A stretch of DNA of 64,000 nucleotides from assembly GCA_028875725.1 (NCBI GenBank), contig JAPPCR010000006.1:1743786-1807785 (forward strand), read 5' to 3'. Position numbers and translations under genes: made by a program. Of the stretch, positions 1-8,674 are shown in pieces; the stretch's first letter is position 1; every line of letters begins with the position of its first letter. Under the pieces are notes generated by a model, which worked only from the letters and a program-made list of their open reading frames with translations, searched no databases and had not been told where the DNA came from. This DNA comes from Acidobacteriota bacterium. GTDB lineage: Bacteria; Acidobacteriota; Thermoanaerobaculia; Multivoradales; Multivoraceae.

Positions 1-534
1 CGCCACGAGCTCCTCAGCCGTGTCGGCCGCGCCGCGATTGTAGGCGTCGATCATCGCGTAGAAGCCCGTCGTGGCTTGTTCGATCGCGCCCTGGTCCCGG
101 GCCAGCCGCGCCAGCTCGAACGAGGCGACCAGGGCTTCCCCGCGCCCGGCCAGGCGTGCCGACTCGAACGCCTCTCGGGCTCCCTCGCGGTCACCGTCCA
201 GCAGAGCCACCCGGCCACGGAGAACGCCGAGTCCCGCGTCCGCCGGATCGACGCCCTCGAACGCCGCGGCGGCTTCCTCGTAGCGCCCGGTAGCGATCAA
301 CGCCTCTACGAGCAGTCGCAGCGCGCGCGGCGCTGCCGCCTCCCCGGCGCTCGTCCGCACCTGCAGCCGGGAGATCGCGTCCTCGTACCGGCCGGTCCGG
401 AGCATCGACTCGATCTCGTCGAGCGAGGCCGGCTCCTGCGCCGCGGCCGGCCAGGTCCCGGCCGACCAGACGACCGCCAGCGCCAGCACGCTCGCCGCGG
501 TTCCTGCCAGGGAGCGCCTGCCGCCAGAGATCAC
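1..534 (-). CDS. TPR-like secreted protein, C-terminus cut by window edge
   Basis: The minus-strand frame is open from a GTG at 534 to base 1, so 178 codons of a longer gene are present. The N-terminus reads as a signal peptide (a basic start, then an Ala/Val/Leu-rich core ending in AAAQ). It is followed by alpha-helical repeats of the tetratricopeptide type (GRYEDAI, GRYEEAAAAFEGV, GDREGAREAFESARLAG). The GTG overlaps the TGA of the preceding gene as GTGA, so the two are probably translationally coupled. In many bacteria a TPR protein accompanies VWA-type membrane genes such as those just upstream. A periplasmic scaffold role is inference; the partner is not visible. Confidence 0.75.
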   Translation of the reverse strand, partial: MISGGRRSLAGTAASVLALAVVWSAGTWPAAAQEPASLDEIESMLRTGRYEDAISRLQVRTSAGEAAAPRALRLLVEALIATGRYEEAAAAFEGVDPADAGLGVLRGRVALLDGDREGAREAFESARLAGRGEALVASFELARLARDQGAIEQATTGFYAMIDAYNRGAADTAEELVA

Positions 535-1562
535 GGATCGGGCTCCCCGCCGGCGCCGCCCGCCTCCTCCAGCTCCCGATCGACCAGTGCCAGTTCGACC
601 ATCAGCTCCTGGAGTTCACTCAGGTAGACCTCTTCGTCCAGCGTCTCCCGCTGCAGCCGCAGCTCATCGATTCGCCGCTGTATCCCGGCACGCCGCTCCG
701 TCAGTTCCCGCGCCTCCGCGGTGAGCGTCGAAGGCTCCGCCTCCTGAGCCAGGTACACGAGACTCGCAAGCCGGCCGTCGGTCGCTTCCGACGCCTCCAG
801 GCCGGCCGGCTCCGAACTGCCCAGACCGTCGCCGTCGTCGTCGAGCAGCGCATTCTCGGTGCGCAACAGCCCGGTCTGCCGGTAGTAGCGCTCGATCTCG
901 CGCTGAGCGAACTCGAAGGCCTCCAGCGCCGACGTGCGGCCGTCCTTGTTCGCGTCCCCCGCGGCGCCGTCGAAGGCCTCCGCCAGGAAGCCGCCGAACA
1001 GCGACTCGTTGCTCTGGCCTCCCGACTTGGTCGCCGTGATGACGACGCGGCCCTCCTGCGACAACGGTCCGACGAAACCGCCCGACGCGGAACTCGCATT
1101 GATGAACACGACGCGGCGATCCGGGAGCTGCTCCAACGCCGCGGCGTACTCCGCGGCGACCAGGTCGCGACCGGGAAGATTGAACCGCGGCGGTCCCGCG
1201 GCGCCACTGCCATGGCCGAAGAGGACGATCCACACGTCGTCGCCGGGGCTCGAGCGCTCGGCCAGGGCCGCGATCTCCGCCAGCACGTTCTCCCCGGTCG
1301 AGCGCGCGCTGATCCGCTCGGGATCGATGTCCTCGCGCTCCCCCAGGTAGACGACGTTCTCCGGCCGGAGCCCGGCGGCGGCTGCCGCATCCGCGACCCG
1401 CGTCGACCACAGATGGAAGCGTTCCGTGTAGGCATCCTCGCCGCCGACCCCGGCCACGACCAACAGGTGAGCGTCGGCGCAAAGCGGCGCCACCGAGAGC
1501 AGGCCGGCCACCGCCAGGCGGGATGCCAGGACGGCGCCGCGGCGCGCTTCCGCACGGTTCAC
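531..1562 (-). CDS. Secreted caspase-like (clan CD) protein, catalytic Cys apparently missing
   Basis: About 343 residues. The GTG at 1562 is chosen because it overlaps the upstream stop as GTGA and leads directly into a signal peptide; an ATG at 1592 would add ten residues. The fold signature is that of caspase/legumain-like proteins: a beta strand ending in the His motif VLFGHGSG (about residue 113), then VVFINASSASGGF (about 150), where active clan CD peptidases carry a Cys after the strand. Here the position is Ser/Ala, so the protein may be an inactive relative or use another residue. A DxNxDG calcium-binding-like loop (DANKDGRTS) and an acidic DDDGDG stretch follow, and the C-terminus is predicted coiled coil. 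It lies in an operon with VWA and DUF4159 genes. Confidence 0.7.
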   Translation of the reverse strand: MNRAEARRGAVLASRLAVAGLLSVAPLCADAHLLVVAGVGGEDAYTERFHLWSTRVADAAAAAGLRPENVVYLGEREDIDPERISARSTGENVLAEIAALAERSSPGDDVWIVLFGHGSGAAGPPRFNLPGRDLVAAEYAAALEQLPDRRVVFINASSASGGFVGPLSQEGRVVITATKSGGQSNESLFGGFLAEAFDGAAGDANKDGRTSALEAFEFAQREIERYYRQTGLLRTENALLDDDGDGLGSSEPAGLEASEATDGRLASLVYLAQEAEPSTLTAEARELTERRAGIQRRIDELRLQRETLDEEVYLSELQELMVELALVDRELEEAGGAGGEPDP

Positions 1563-3877
1563 GCCATCCCCAGACGGCGACGGACAGCCCACTCGCCGCC
1601 CAGCAGCGCGACCAGGACCAGGAACAGGATCGGCATGTCCCAGAGATCCCTGGCCTCTCTCACCAGGGTGCCTTCGCGGCTCACCGAGAGGTCCTCCACC
1701 AGGCGCTCCGCCTGGCCGAGTCCGACCTGCCGGCCGCCCGTTTCGCTCGCGATCCGCGTGAGCACGGAATCCCGGCGGGCCGCGCCGAACAGCTCCTCGT
1801 TCAGTTCATCCACGGCAAAGCGGGAAGTCGCAACGCCGAGCAACTCGCCTTCAGACCGCGCGTCGACCTCGACCCGGTAGAGGCCGGGCTCCCTTGCCGT
1901 GAAGGTGCCGATGAACTCTCCGTCACGTTCCACCGACCAGTCGAGCGGTACCTCGACCTCCTCGCCGGACGGCTGCTCGATCGCCGCCACGACCTGGGCC
2001 CGGTTCACTTCCTGGAACGCCTCGTCCCGGACCGTCGCGCGCAGCGTCACGGTGCTTCCCGGCTCGAAGCGGTCGCGGTCCGCCTCTATCTCGATCCGAT
2101 CGGGCACGTAGGACACCAGCCAGCGCAGCATCTGCCGCCAGAGGCGCTCGTGAGTCTGGTCCTCGAGCGGGATGTCGGCGCTCATCTGCCAGTGCCAGGA
2201 GTCGTGAGGCGTGAACGCGATCGCCCGGCCACGGCCGATCCGATGGTGCGCCAGGACGATCATCGGATCTCTGACCATCGGACTCTCCGCCTGAAGCAGC
2301 GCCGTAGCGCCGGCCTTCAGTTCCGTCGCCCGCTGGTAGGCGGAAAGAGGCGGCAGCGTGGGCCAGAGTTCGTTCGCCTCCTGCCGGTCGTCGCGCAGGA
2401 GCGTTGCCGGGTGGCCCCGCCCCTGAGGCGTCAGATCGATCCGCAGATTCGTCATCAGTTCCGGGCGACCCTGGTCGGCCGGCCGGTCATAGAGCACGAC
2501 CGGTGAGAGTTCGGCAAGCGGAGTGCCGGCAAAGCCTCCCTCGGAGAAGGCCCGCCGACCACCCAGGAGCAACACGCCGCCGCCGCGCTGGCTGGCGAAG
2601 TCGACCAGCATCCGCATCTGGTCGTGAGTGAAGAAACTCGCCTCCATGCTGCCCAGGATGACGCCGCTGTACTCGAACAGCTCCTCGCGCCGGGTCGGAA
2701 ACCCCTCGAAGCGCCGCGTGTCCTCGTCGAAGTTCATGCCGTAGAACTTGTTGGCCGCCTGCCTCGTCATCGACACGACGTGCAGATTCTCGTCCTGACT
2801 CACCGCTCGCCGCAGGAACTTCGACTCGTCGCGCGGCTCGCCCTCGAAGAAGAAGACCTTCTCCCGCCGCTTCAGCACTTCCACCAGGGCGGTCCGCTCG
2901 TTGTTCAGCACCAATTCCTCACCCGGTTGGCCGGCGACCTGAAACCGGAACTCCCTGGCGCCCTCGTCGTTCGCCGCGAACATGACGCGGGCCGTGACGG
3001 CCGAGCCGCCACGTGGGAACGTCACCTGCTCGAGGTTGACGATCCGGCCGTCGTCTTCGACCTCCAGATCCACGGTGCGGCCGCCGAACCCCGTTTGGGA
3101 CAGTGTGACCTCGACCTCGACCGTTGAACCCTCGAGCACCCGCCTGGGGGCGACTACCCGGGAAACCTCGATGTCCTTGCGAAGCCGCGGCCGGCCGACG
3201 CCGACCGTGTACACGGGTGTGCCGGCGGCCTTCAGCGTGAGCAGGGCGTCACCGAGCTCGGCCGGCGCCGAATCGGCGCCGTCCGAGAGCAGAACGAGGC
3301 CGGAGAGCGGCAGTCCGGCCAGTTCGTCACTCGCGGCGACCAGCGCCTCGCCGATCCGGCTGTCGGCGCGTCCAAACCGAAGCTGTTCCGTGGACTCGAT
3401 CCGCTCGGCGCTGCGCCCGAAGGCGAGGAGCCGTACCTGGAAGCGCTCAGCGAGGCGATCCAGCATCGAGCCGGACTCGCCGGACAGGGCCTCGAGCACG
3501 GCTCCCGCGCGCGTGCCGTCGGCGGCCGCCGCCTCATCCGGCATGGCCATGCTGCGCGAGTCGTCCACCACGACGCCGACAAACGTCTCCTGCGGCACCA
3601 CGGTCGACAGGACCAGGGCCGGCTGCAGCAGGCAGAAGACGAGGACACTGATCGCCAGCGACCGGAACACCGGAGGCAACCAGCGCAGGCGCTCGGCGCC
3701 GGCGGTGCGGTCGGCCGTACCAGCACCGAGGCGGCGGTAAGAGAACGCGGCGAAGACGAGCAGCGCGCCGGCGAGGAGCGCCGCGACCTGCATCCAGCCC
3801 GGGCTGACGAAGGTGAACCGGCCCTCCTCGAACAGCGCCGGCCGGTACTTGAACAGAAACTCGAACAGGCCAACCAT
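1559..3877 (-). CDS. VWA / glutamine-amidotransferase-like membrane protein
   Basis: 772 residues. Two N-terminal membrane segments (about 28-46 and 70-90) are followed by a von Willebrand A domain whose metal-site motif reads DDSRSM near residue 102 and whose later strand reads VLLSDGADS. Next come Ig-like beta segments and a class I glutamine-amidotransferase-like domain (about 380-560) around the strand GVLLLGGRRAFSEGG, where no catalytic Cys-His-Glu triad is evident. A further beta domain and a C-terminal membrane helix (about 748-766) end the protein. This architecture is typical of BatA-like proteins in MoxR/DUF58 operons. The gene follows a DUF4159 gene by 43 bases and overlaps the next by GTGA. 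It is probably a membrane-anchored, metal-dependent adhesion or assembly factor. Confidence 0.85.
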   Translation of the reverse strand: MVGLFEFLFKYRPALFEEGRFTFVSPGWMQVAALLAGALLVFAAFSYRRLGAGTADRTAGAERLRWLPPVFRSLAISVLVFCLLQPALVLSTVVPQETFVGVVVDDSRSMAMPDEAAAADGTRAGAVLEALSGESGSMLDRLAERFQVRLLAFGRSAERIESTEQLRFGRADSRIGEALVAASDELAGLPLSGLVLLSDGADSAPAELGDALLTLKAAGTPVYTVGVGRPRLRKDIEVSRVVAPRRVLEGSTVEVEVTLSQTGFGGRTVDLEVEDDGRIVNLEQVTFPRGGSAVTARVMFAANDEGAREFRFQVAGQPGEELVLNNERTALVEVLKRREKVFFFEGEPRDESKFLRRAVSQDENLHVVSMTRQAANKFYGMNFDEDTRRFEGFPTRREELFEYSGVILGSMEASFFTHDQMRMLVDFASQRGGGVLLLGGRRAFSEGGFAGTPLAELSPVVLYDRPADQGRPELMTNLRIDLTPQGRGHPATLLRDDRQEANELWPTLPPLSAYQRATELKAGATALLQAESPMVRDPMIVLAHHRIGRGRAIAFTPHDSWHWQMSADIPLEDQTHERLWRQMLRWLVSYVPDRIEIEADRDRFEPGSTVTLRATVRDEAFQEVNRAQVVAAIEQPSGEEVEVPLDWSVERDGEFIGTFTAREPGLYRVEVDARSEGELLGVATSRFAVDELNEELFGAARRDSVLTRIASETGGRQVGLGQAERLVEDLSVSREGTLVREARDLWDMPILFLVLVALLGGEWAVRRRLGMA

Positions 3878-3920
3878 TGGGAACGTCGAGAAGAAGAACG
3901 CCGAAGCCGGGAGACGTCGC

Positions 3921-4805
3921 TCAGTGCGACATCGCGTACACGACGAAGTTGACCCCCATTTGGTACGCGTAGTGGGAGAACCGCACCGGGTACCACTCGT
4001 CTTCCGCCCATTCCCAGGCGTCGCCGAGGTCCGTGTTCCAGTTGATCACGACCAGCAGGCGGCCGTCCTCGTCGAAGATGCCGCGAACGTGAGGGGTGAA
4101 GCCGTCCTGCTCCCAGGTCGGGCCCCCGTACCTGCCCTGACCCACGTTGGGCACCTGGATGATCTCCTCCACATCGTAGAAGCAATGGAAGATCGGGTGA
4201 TCAAGAGGAATCTCGACGATCGGGTACTCCGGCAGCAGCAAGGACAGCTCCCGCTCCAGGTTCGCCCACTCCCAGGAGCCCCAGAAATCGTCGATGACCC
4301 AGAAACCGCCGGCCAGCAGATAGCGCCGCAGTGCCTCGCGCTCCGGTGGACTGAGGGCCATGTAACCGACCTCCACCGAGTACAGGAAGGGGAAACGAAA
4401 GAGCTCGGGATCGGTCGCCGGCAAGGCGTGGTCGTAGTCGTAGGCGTCCAACTGGTCGAGCAGCCGCTTCAGCCCGACCATGAACTGGCGATCGGCCTTC
4501 GGATAGTCGATCGACCAACTCCCCGCAAACCCCCTGTACATGTGGCCGCTGTAGGCCAGCCGGGTGAAGTAGAACTCCCGGAGCACCTCGTCCGGGTGAA
4601 CGGGTCTGTACAGATACCTCTCGAAGGTCCGCATCGCCTGAGGCGGCAACGGTCCGCGATGGCGGCCGCGAAAAGCCCGGCGCTCGTCGGAGGCGCCGAC
4701 CTGGGGTGTCGCCGGCGGCGCCGCACCCCTGGCCACCAGGGCCGCCGCTCCACCCGCGAGGAGGGCGGCAACCAGGACCACGAAGGCTGTTCGCCGGCTC
4801 GGCAC
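3921..4805 (-). CDS. DUF4159 domain protein (copy A)
   Basis: About 294 residues from a GTG at 4805. That start is chosen because it gives a short basic N-terminus followed by one hydrophobic export or anchor segment (VVLVAALLAGGAAALVA), and because a TACGAT hexamer lies six bases before it. The body matches DUF4159, a GATase-like fold often found with VWA genes: RLAYSGHMYRG, FPFLYSVEVGYMALS, LLAGGFWVIDDFWGSWEW, EIPLDHPIFHCFYDV and the closing GVNFVVYAMSH. It is clearly paralogous to the gene at 45365-46207. The molecular function of DUF4159 is unknown. The position directly before the VWA protein suggests the two act together in the envelope. Confidence 0.85.
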   Translation of the reverse strand: MPSRRTAFVVLVAALLAGGAAALVARGAAPPATPQVGASDERRAFRGRHRGPLPPQAMRTFERYLYRPVHPDEVLREFYFTRLAYSGHMYRGFAGSWSIDYPKADRQFMVGLKRLLDQLDAYDYDHALPATDPELFRFPFLYSVEVGYMALSPPEREALRRYLLAGGFWVIDDFWGSWEWANLERELSLLLPEYPIVEIPLDHPIFHCFYDVEEIIQVPNVGQGRYGGPTWEQDGFTPHVRGIFDEDGRLLVVINWNTDLGDAWEWAEDEWYPVRFSHYAYQMGVNFVVYAMSH

Positions 4806-4811
4806 GGCGGG

Positions 4812-4817
4812 ATCGTA
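4812..4817 (-). promoter_or_regulatory. Candidate -10 box of a leaderless transcript
   Basis: TACGAT on the minus strand ends six bases before the GTG at 4805. No Shine-Dalgarno sequence is present. It belongs to a set of TANNNT hexamers placed 6-9 bases before start codons in this window. No -35 consensus is visible. Confidence 0.4.
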
Positions 4818-4891
4818 CCGCACTGAACGGCCGGACGGTCGGCCAGGCGGAGTCCCCGCGAGGCGCCCGATCCGCCAGCGATCCTGCCCGG

Positions 4892-5593
4892 TCAGCGGTC
4901 GTGCGATTCCCAGACCTCGGGCAGCACTTCGACACCGGTCAGGGACTCGACCAGGGTGAAGATGAGGTCGTCCTCGTCCGCGCCGAGTTGCGCCGCGAGA
5001 TTCCGCATCACACCGTCGATCGAAGAGACGAAAGAGCTGAACCGGAACTTCCACTGCCCATCCTCGTTCACGAAGCGGTACTCGAGTTCATCCATCCCGC
5101 CGGCGAGGGAAGGGTCCTCGAGCGACGCCCGGGTTCGGGCCGCAGCCACGGCCTCGCTTCCGTCCATCCGGCCGTTCTCCTCGATCCGGATGGGGCCGAC
5201 CGCGAGCTGCTCGATCGCTGTCGAGTTGATCCAGCCGAGATCCATCGCCCGCACGATCACGTCCGCGAGTTCCATCGCAGCCAGTTCGTCGCTGCCGAAC
5301 TGATGACGGAAGGCGACGACCAGGAAACGGTCGACGAACGTGCGCTGGCGGACTTCCTCCTCGCTTCCTTCGAGCACCAGCCGCTTGAGCTGCCGGTAGT
5401 ACTCGCCGGTCTCCCGATCGACCAGGGAGGCCGCCAACTCACCGTCGCCGGCCATCAACGCCTGGCGATACGCCTCGAAGGTCGCGCGGACTGCCTCCGC
5501 GTCGCCCGTGCCGGCGGGTGTCTGCGCGGCAGCCGGCAGGCACAGCAACGCCGGCAACACGGCCCGGGCAAGGCGCGGGCCGGCGAGCGTCAA
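4892..5593 (-). CDS. Secreted SnoaL/NTF2-like protein of unknown function
   Basis: About 233 residues from a TTG at 5593 that overlaps the preceding stop as TTGA and leads straight into a signal peptide (ARAVLPALLCLPAAAQ). The mature part begins EAVRATFEAYRQALMAGDGELAASLVD, the usual opening helix of SnoaL/NTF2-like cone folds. It ends with a strand pair around YRFVNEDGQWKFRFSSF, also typical of that fold. The specific role is not recognisable. The coupling to the isochorismatase-like gene upstream suggests co-expression, not necessarily a shared pathway. The start codon is the least certain part of the call. Confidence 0.6.
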   Translation of the reverse strand: MTLAGPRLARAVLPALLCLPAAAQTPAGTGDAEAVRATFEAYRQALMAGDGELAASLVDRETGEYYRQLKRLVLEGSEEEVRQRTFVDRFLVVAFRHQFGSDELAAMELADVIVRAMDLGWINSTAIEQLAVGPIRIEENGRMDGSEAVAAARTRASLEDPSLAGGMDELEYRFVNEDGQWKFRFSSFVSSIDGVMRNLAAQLGADEDDLIFTLVESLTGVEVLPEVWESHDR

Positions 5594-6231
5594 GCGATCT
5601 GTCCTTCTCTCAGGAGCCGGTTCACGCCCTTGAACTGCGGGTGGTTCTTGTCTCTGGCGAGCTCGAAGGCCACAGACTCGTGGTTCGTGATCTGGGCGCC
5701 CGCGTTGCCCATCCGCTCGAGCGCGTGGCGGCGGTACTCCTCGCCGCGCGAGCTGACGCAGTCCCAGCAGACGTGGACGTCGGTCCCGCGCGCCGTCAGA
5801 TCGAGCACGGTCTGCACGACGCAGATGTGCGCCTCGATCCCCGCCACGACGACCTGGCGCTCGGGCGCCGGCAGTCCCGGCCTGGCGGCATCCAGGGCCT
5901 CCTCGAACGCCGGCACGCCGCAGCAGCCGAAGGAGTCCTTCTCCACCCGCCACGTGCGGTCGCCGTCCGGATCCGTCTCCAGAATCGCCGCCTCCACCTC
6001 TTCGCGAGTCGACCCCAGCCCCTGCGGATACTGCTCGGTGACGATCACTGGCAGGTCGAACAACTGCGCCAGACGCAGCAGCCTCGCGGTGCCGTCGAGC
6101 AGCATCCGGGACCGGTCCATCAGGTCCACCAGACGACCCTGGAGGTCGATGACCACAACGATGGCCCGCTCCCGGTCGAGCGTCGCAACGGCGGAGGCAG
6201 GGTTGACGACGGAAGAAGCGGCTTCGGTCAT
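5590..6231 (-). CDS. Isochorismatase-family cysteine hydrolase
   Basis: 213 residues from ATG 6231, which has a GGAG eight bases upstream. The family triad is visible: Asp29 in VVVIDLQGR, Lys near 97 in RVEKDSFGC, and the nucleophilic Cys near 136 in AGIEAHICV, with the conserved Glu-Ala-His before it. The length and the motif SVAFEL near the C-terminus match the YcaC/nicotinamidase-like branch of the family, usually cytoplasmic amidohydrolases of unknown substrate. No signal peptide is present. It sits in the minus-strand run after the TPR lipoprotein and overlaps the next gene by TTGA. Confidence 0.88.
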   Translation of the reverse strand: MTEAASSVVNPASAVATLDRERAIVVVIDLQGRLVDLMDRSRMLLDGTARLLRLAQLFDLPVIVTEQYPQGLGSTREEVEAAILETDPDGDRTWRVEKDSFGCCGVPAFEEALDAARPGLPAPERQVVVAGIEAHICVVQTVLDLTARGTDVHVCWDCVSSRGEEYRRHALERMGNAGAQITNHESVAFELARDKNHPQFKGVNRLLREGQIA

Positions 6232-6308
6232 GGGTAGCTCCGGATGGTCGATTCGTGGCGACCGTGCCCCGATCGGCACGGCGGGTTCGACGTTGCCGAT
6301 CGACGACG

Positions 6309-7643
6309 TTACTGAATCAGATGCAGCGTCCGGCGCAGTGCTTCCACCGCCTCCGGCCCCGAGATCGCCCGTTCAGGGCGGCAATCCGCCTGTTCCGAGA
6401 TAAGCCGGCAGCGCAGGGCAGCCTCACACACGACGTCCACGTCGTCCGCGGCCGGCCCGCCCGCCTCGCCGACGCAGGCCGCACCGCCGCCGACCCGGCC
6501 CGGCATCCGGAGCAGCGCGGCCAGTGCCGGACCGCGCCGCATGTAGTTGTTCGGCCCGAAGCGGCGCACCGCCGCGTCCGCCGGCTCCATCAGTCCCAGG
6601 TTGAGGAGCCGCGCGATCTCGCGACGATGCGGATGCTCCAGGATGTCGCTGACGATCACCGTGGTGCCGGCCGGCCCGGTTCGGATGCCAGGCACGAGCC
6701 AGGCCGTGAGCGCCGCGAAGTCGCCGCGCAGGAGGCTCGAGGCCTCGAAGAGCTCACGCACGCTCTCCGGCAGCAGCCTGGTTCGCCAGGTGAAGCGAGC
6801 CGCGGCCAGACCCGCAGCGATCTCGCTGTTGCCGGGATGCCGTTGGGCGAGCTCTTCGTACAGCTCGAGTCCCCGGCGGGCGTCGCCCGCCTCGAGTTCC
6901 AGCGCCGCCTGGCGATGGAGCACGTCCAGCGAGTCGTTGCCGGCCGCAACGAGTTCGCGCGTCGCCGCCAGTTCGGCGCCGGTGTCCCCCCGCGCCAACG
7001 CCAGGCGCCGGCCCAGGTCGAGGGCCGCCGGGTAGCCCGGCGCCCAGACGCGCAGGGTCTCGAGCGCCGTTCCGGCGTCCGCAAGTCCGCCGCCATCGAT
7101 GGCCGCGGCGATCCGGCCGCTCAACTCTGCAACGGCCTCGTTCTTGAGCGCCCCGGCGCGCTCCGCCGCGACCTCGTCGAAGGCCGCGATGCTCCGGTAG
7201 GCCCGATAGGCGGCGACCGCGTGACCGGTCCGTTCCGCCGCCCGCGCATAGACGAGCTGACCCGCCGTGTAGCCAGGACGAGCCGCCAGCGGCGCCGCCA
7301 GGAGGTCGACCGCCAGCGCGTTCTCACCGGCCGCGAAGTGGGTCTGGGCCAGCAACACTGAGGCCGGCAACAGCGTCGGGTCGATGCCGAGCAGCGTCTC
7401 CGCGCTGGTACGGGCTACCTCGACCTCGCCGCGCCTCAGCGCCGCCGACGCGCCAGCCAGCTCGTAGCGGCTCTGCTCCGGGATGTTGCCGTCGTAGCCG
7501 AGAAGCGGTTCACGAAGGAAAGAGCGAACGCCGGTGTCGAGCTCAGTGATCTCAGGTGGCGCTTCGACAATGGCGGTCGTCACGCAGGCAACGCCCCACA
7601 GGCAGGCGACGAGCAGCGCCGCCATGCGGCCCGCGGCGCTCAC
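6309..7643 (-). CDS. TPR-rich putative lipoprotein
   Basis: About 444 residues from a GTG at 7643 that overlaps the miaA stop as GTGA; an internal ATG at 7625 is the alternative. The N-terminus (MAALLVACLWGVACVTT) has a hydrophobic core ending in a Cys, a plausible although not ideal lipobox (GVAC). The rest is helical repeats of the TPR/Sel1 kind, with Ala-rich helices such as SYRAYRSIAAFDE-like and GDARRGLELYEELAQRHPGN. The C-terminal 120 residues (VSDILEHPHRREIARLLNLGLM, four Cys near the end) resemble an S-layer-homology-like helix-turn region. Function unknown; probably an envelope scaffold. Confidence 0.7.
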   Translation of the reverse strand: MSAAGRMAALLVACLWGVACVTTAIVEAPPEITELDTGVRSFLREPLLGYDGNIPEQSRYELAGASAALRRGEVEVARTSAETLLGIDPTLLPASVLLAQTHFAAGENALAVDLLAAPLAARPGYTAGQLVYARAAERTGHAVAAYRAYRSIAAFDEVAAERAGALKNEAVAELSGRIAAAIDGGGLADAGTALETLRVWAPGYPAALDLGRRLALARGDTGAELAATRELVAAGNDSLDVLHRQAALELEAGDARRGLELYEELAQRHPGNSEIAAGLAAARFTWRTRLLPESVRELFEASSLLRGDFAALTAWLVPGIRTGPAGTTVIVSDILEHPHRREIARLLNLGLMEPADAAVRRFGPNNYMRRGPALAALLRMPGRVGGGAACVGEAGGPAADDVDVVCEAALRCRLISEQADCRPERAISGPEAVEALRRTLHLIQ

Positions 7644-8647
7644 GGCGCCGCCTCGAACGGCCGGTCGTCGATCAGCGCTTCGACGATCCGCCTCCGCGCC
7701 CGCTCCGGGTCGCCGGTTGCCGCCGCGTCGATCCACCAGACCTGCGACTCCTTCCGGAACCACGTCTCCTGTCGCTTGGCGTAGCGGCGCGTCGCCTGGA
7801 CCGTTTCCTCCAAGGCCTGCTCCAGCGTCAAGTTCCCATCAAGGTGATCGGCAAGCTGCCGGTAGCCGATGGCCTGGAACGCCGGCAACTCCCCGAGGGA
7901 GCAACCGCCACGCCCGCGCGCATGTTCCGGGAGATAAGTATCCCGCAGGCGCTCGACCTCGGCCAGCCAGCCGCGCTCCAGCATGCGTCTGGCCCGTTTC
8001 TCCACGGCATCGTACAGAACCGCTCTCGGCAGGGTCAATCCGACCTTCAGCAGCCTTCGATCGAGCCGGCCCTCCGTGCCCCGGCGCTGCCACTCGGTGA
8101 GCGGCCGGCCGGTTGCCCTCACCACCTCGAGCGCGCGCAGCACACGCTGCGTATCGCCCGGGGCAAGCGTTTCGGCGCCCTCCGGATCCACTTCCCGCAG
8201 CTCCCGGACGAGCCTGCAGAGTCCATGGGAGCGAAGGTCCGCCCGCAAGGCCTCGCGCACTTCCGCGCCGACCGGCGGCACCGGCGCCAGCCCTTCGAAC
8301 AGCGCGCGCAGGTAGAAGCCGCTGCCGCCCACCAGGACCGGCAGCGCCCCGCGCGCTTCGATCTCCTCTACCGCCACCGCCGCGCGTCGCGCGAACGCCC
8401 CGGCCGAGAACGCCTGGTGCGGCTCGATGACGTCGATCAAGTGGTGGCGAACCCGAGTCCGCTCTCTCGGTCCGGGCTTCGCCGTGCCGATCGTGATTCC
8501 CCGATAGGCCTGCAGCGCGTCGGCGCTGATCAACTCGACGTTGAGACCCCGTTCGGCAAGGTCGGCGGCCAACGCCATCGCGAACGCGCTCTTGCCGGTG
8601 GCGGTCGGACCGAGGACAGCGATCACCTGCCAGGGAGGCGAGGACAT
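7640..8647 (-). CDS. miaA: tRNA dimethylallyltransferase MiaA
   Basis: 335 residues, close to the usual 300-330. MiaA transfers dimethylallyl from DMAPP to N6 of A37 in tRNAs that read UNN codons. The P-loop reads GPTATGKS at residues 13-20, followed by ISADALQAYRG (DSxQxYRG in most homologues), IGTAKP, HHLIDVIEP, the GGSGFYLRAL motif, and the C-terminal RYAKRQETWFR tRNA-binding motif. The start ATG has no Shine-Dalgarno sequence but a TATCCT hexamer six bases upstream. It follows comEC by 27 bases. Confidence 0.97.
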   Translation of the reverse strand: MSSPPWQVIAVLGPTATGKSAFAMALAADLAERGLNVELISADALQAYRGITIGTAKPGPRERTRVRHHLIDVIEPHQAFSAGAFARRAAVAVEEIEARGALPVLVGGSGFYLRALFEGLAPVPPVGAEVREALRADLRSHGLCRLVRELREVDPEGAETLAPGDTQRVLRALEVVRATGRPLTEWQRRGTEGRLDRRLLKVGLTLPRAVLYDAVEKRARRMLERGWLAEVERLRDTYLPEHARGRGGCSLGELPAFQAIGYRQLADHLDGNLTLEQALEETVQATRRYAKRQETWFRKESQVWWIDAAATGDPERARRRIVEALIDDRPFEAAP

Positions 8648-8653
8648 CGTTGC

Positions 8654-8659
8654 AGGATA
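8654..8659 (-). promoter_or_regulatory. Candidate -10 box of a leaderless miaA transcript
   Basis: TATCCT on the minus strand lies six bases before the miaA ATG, in the gap after comEC. There is no ribosome binding site between them. It is one of the TANNNT series described under findings. Confidence 0.4.
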
Positions 8660-8674
8660 GCTCCGGCGTCGACC

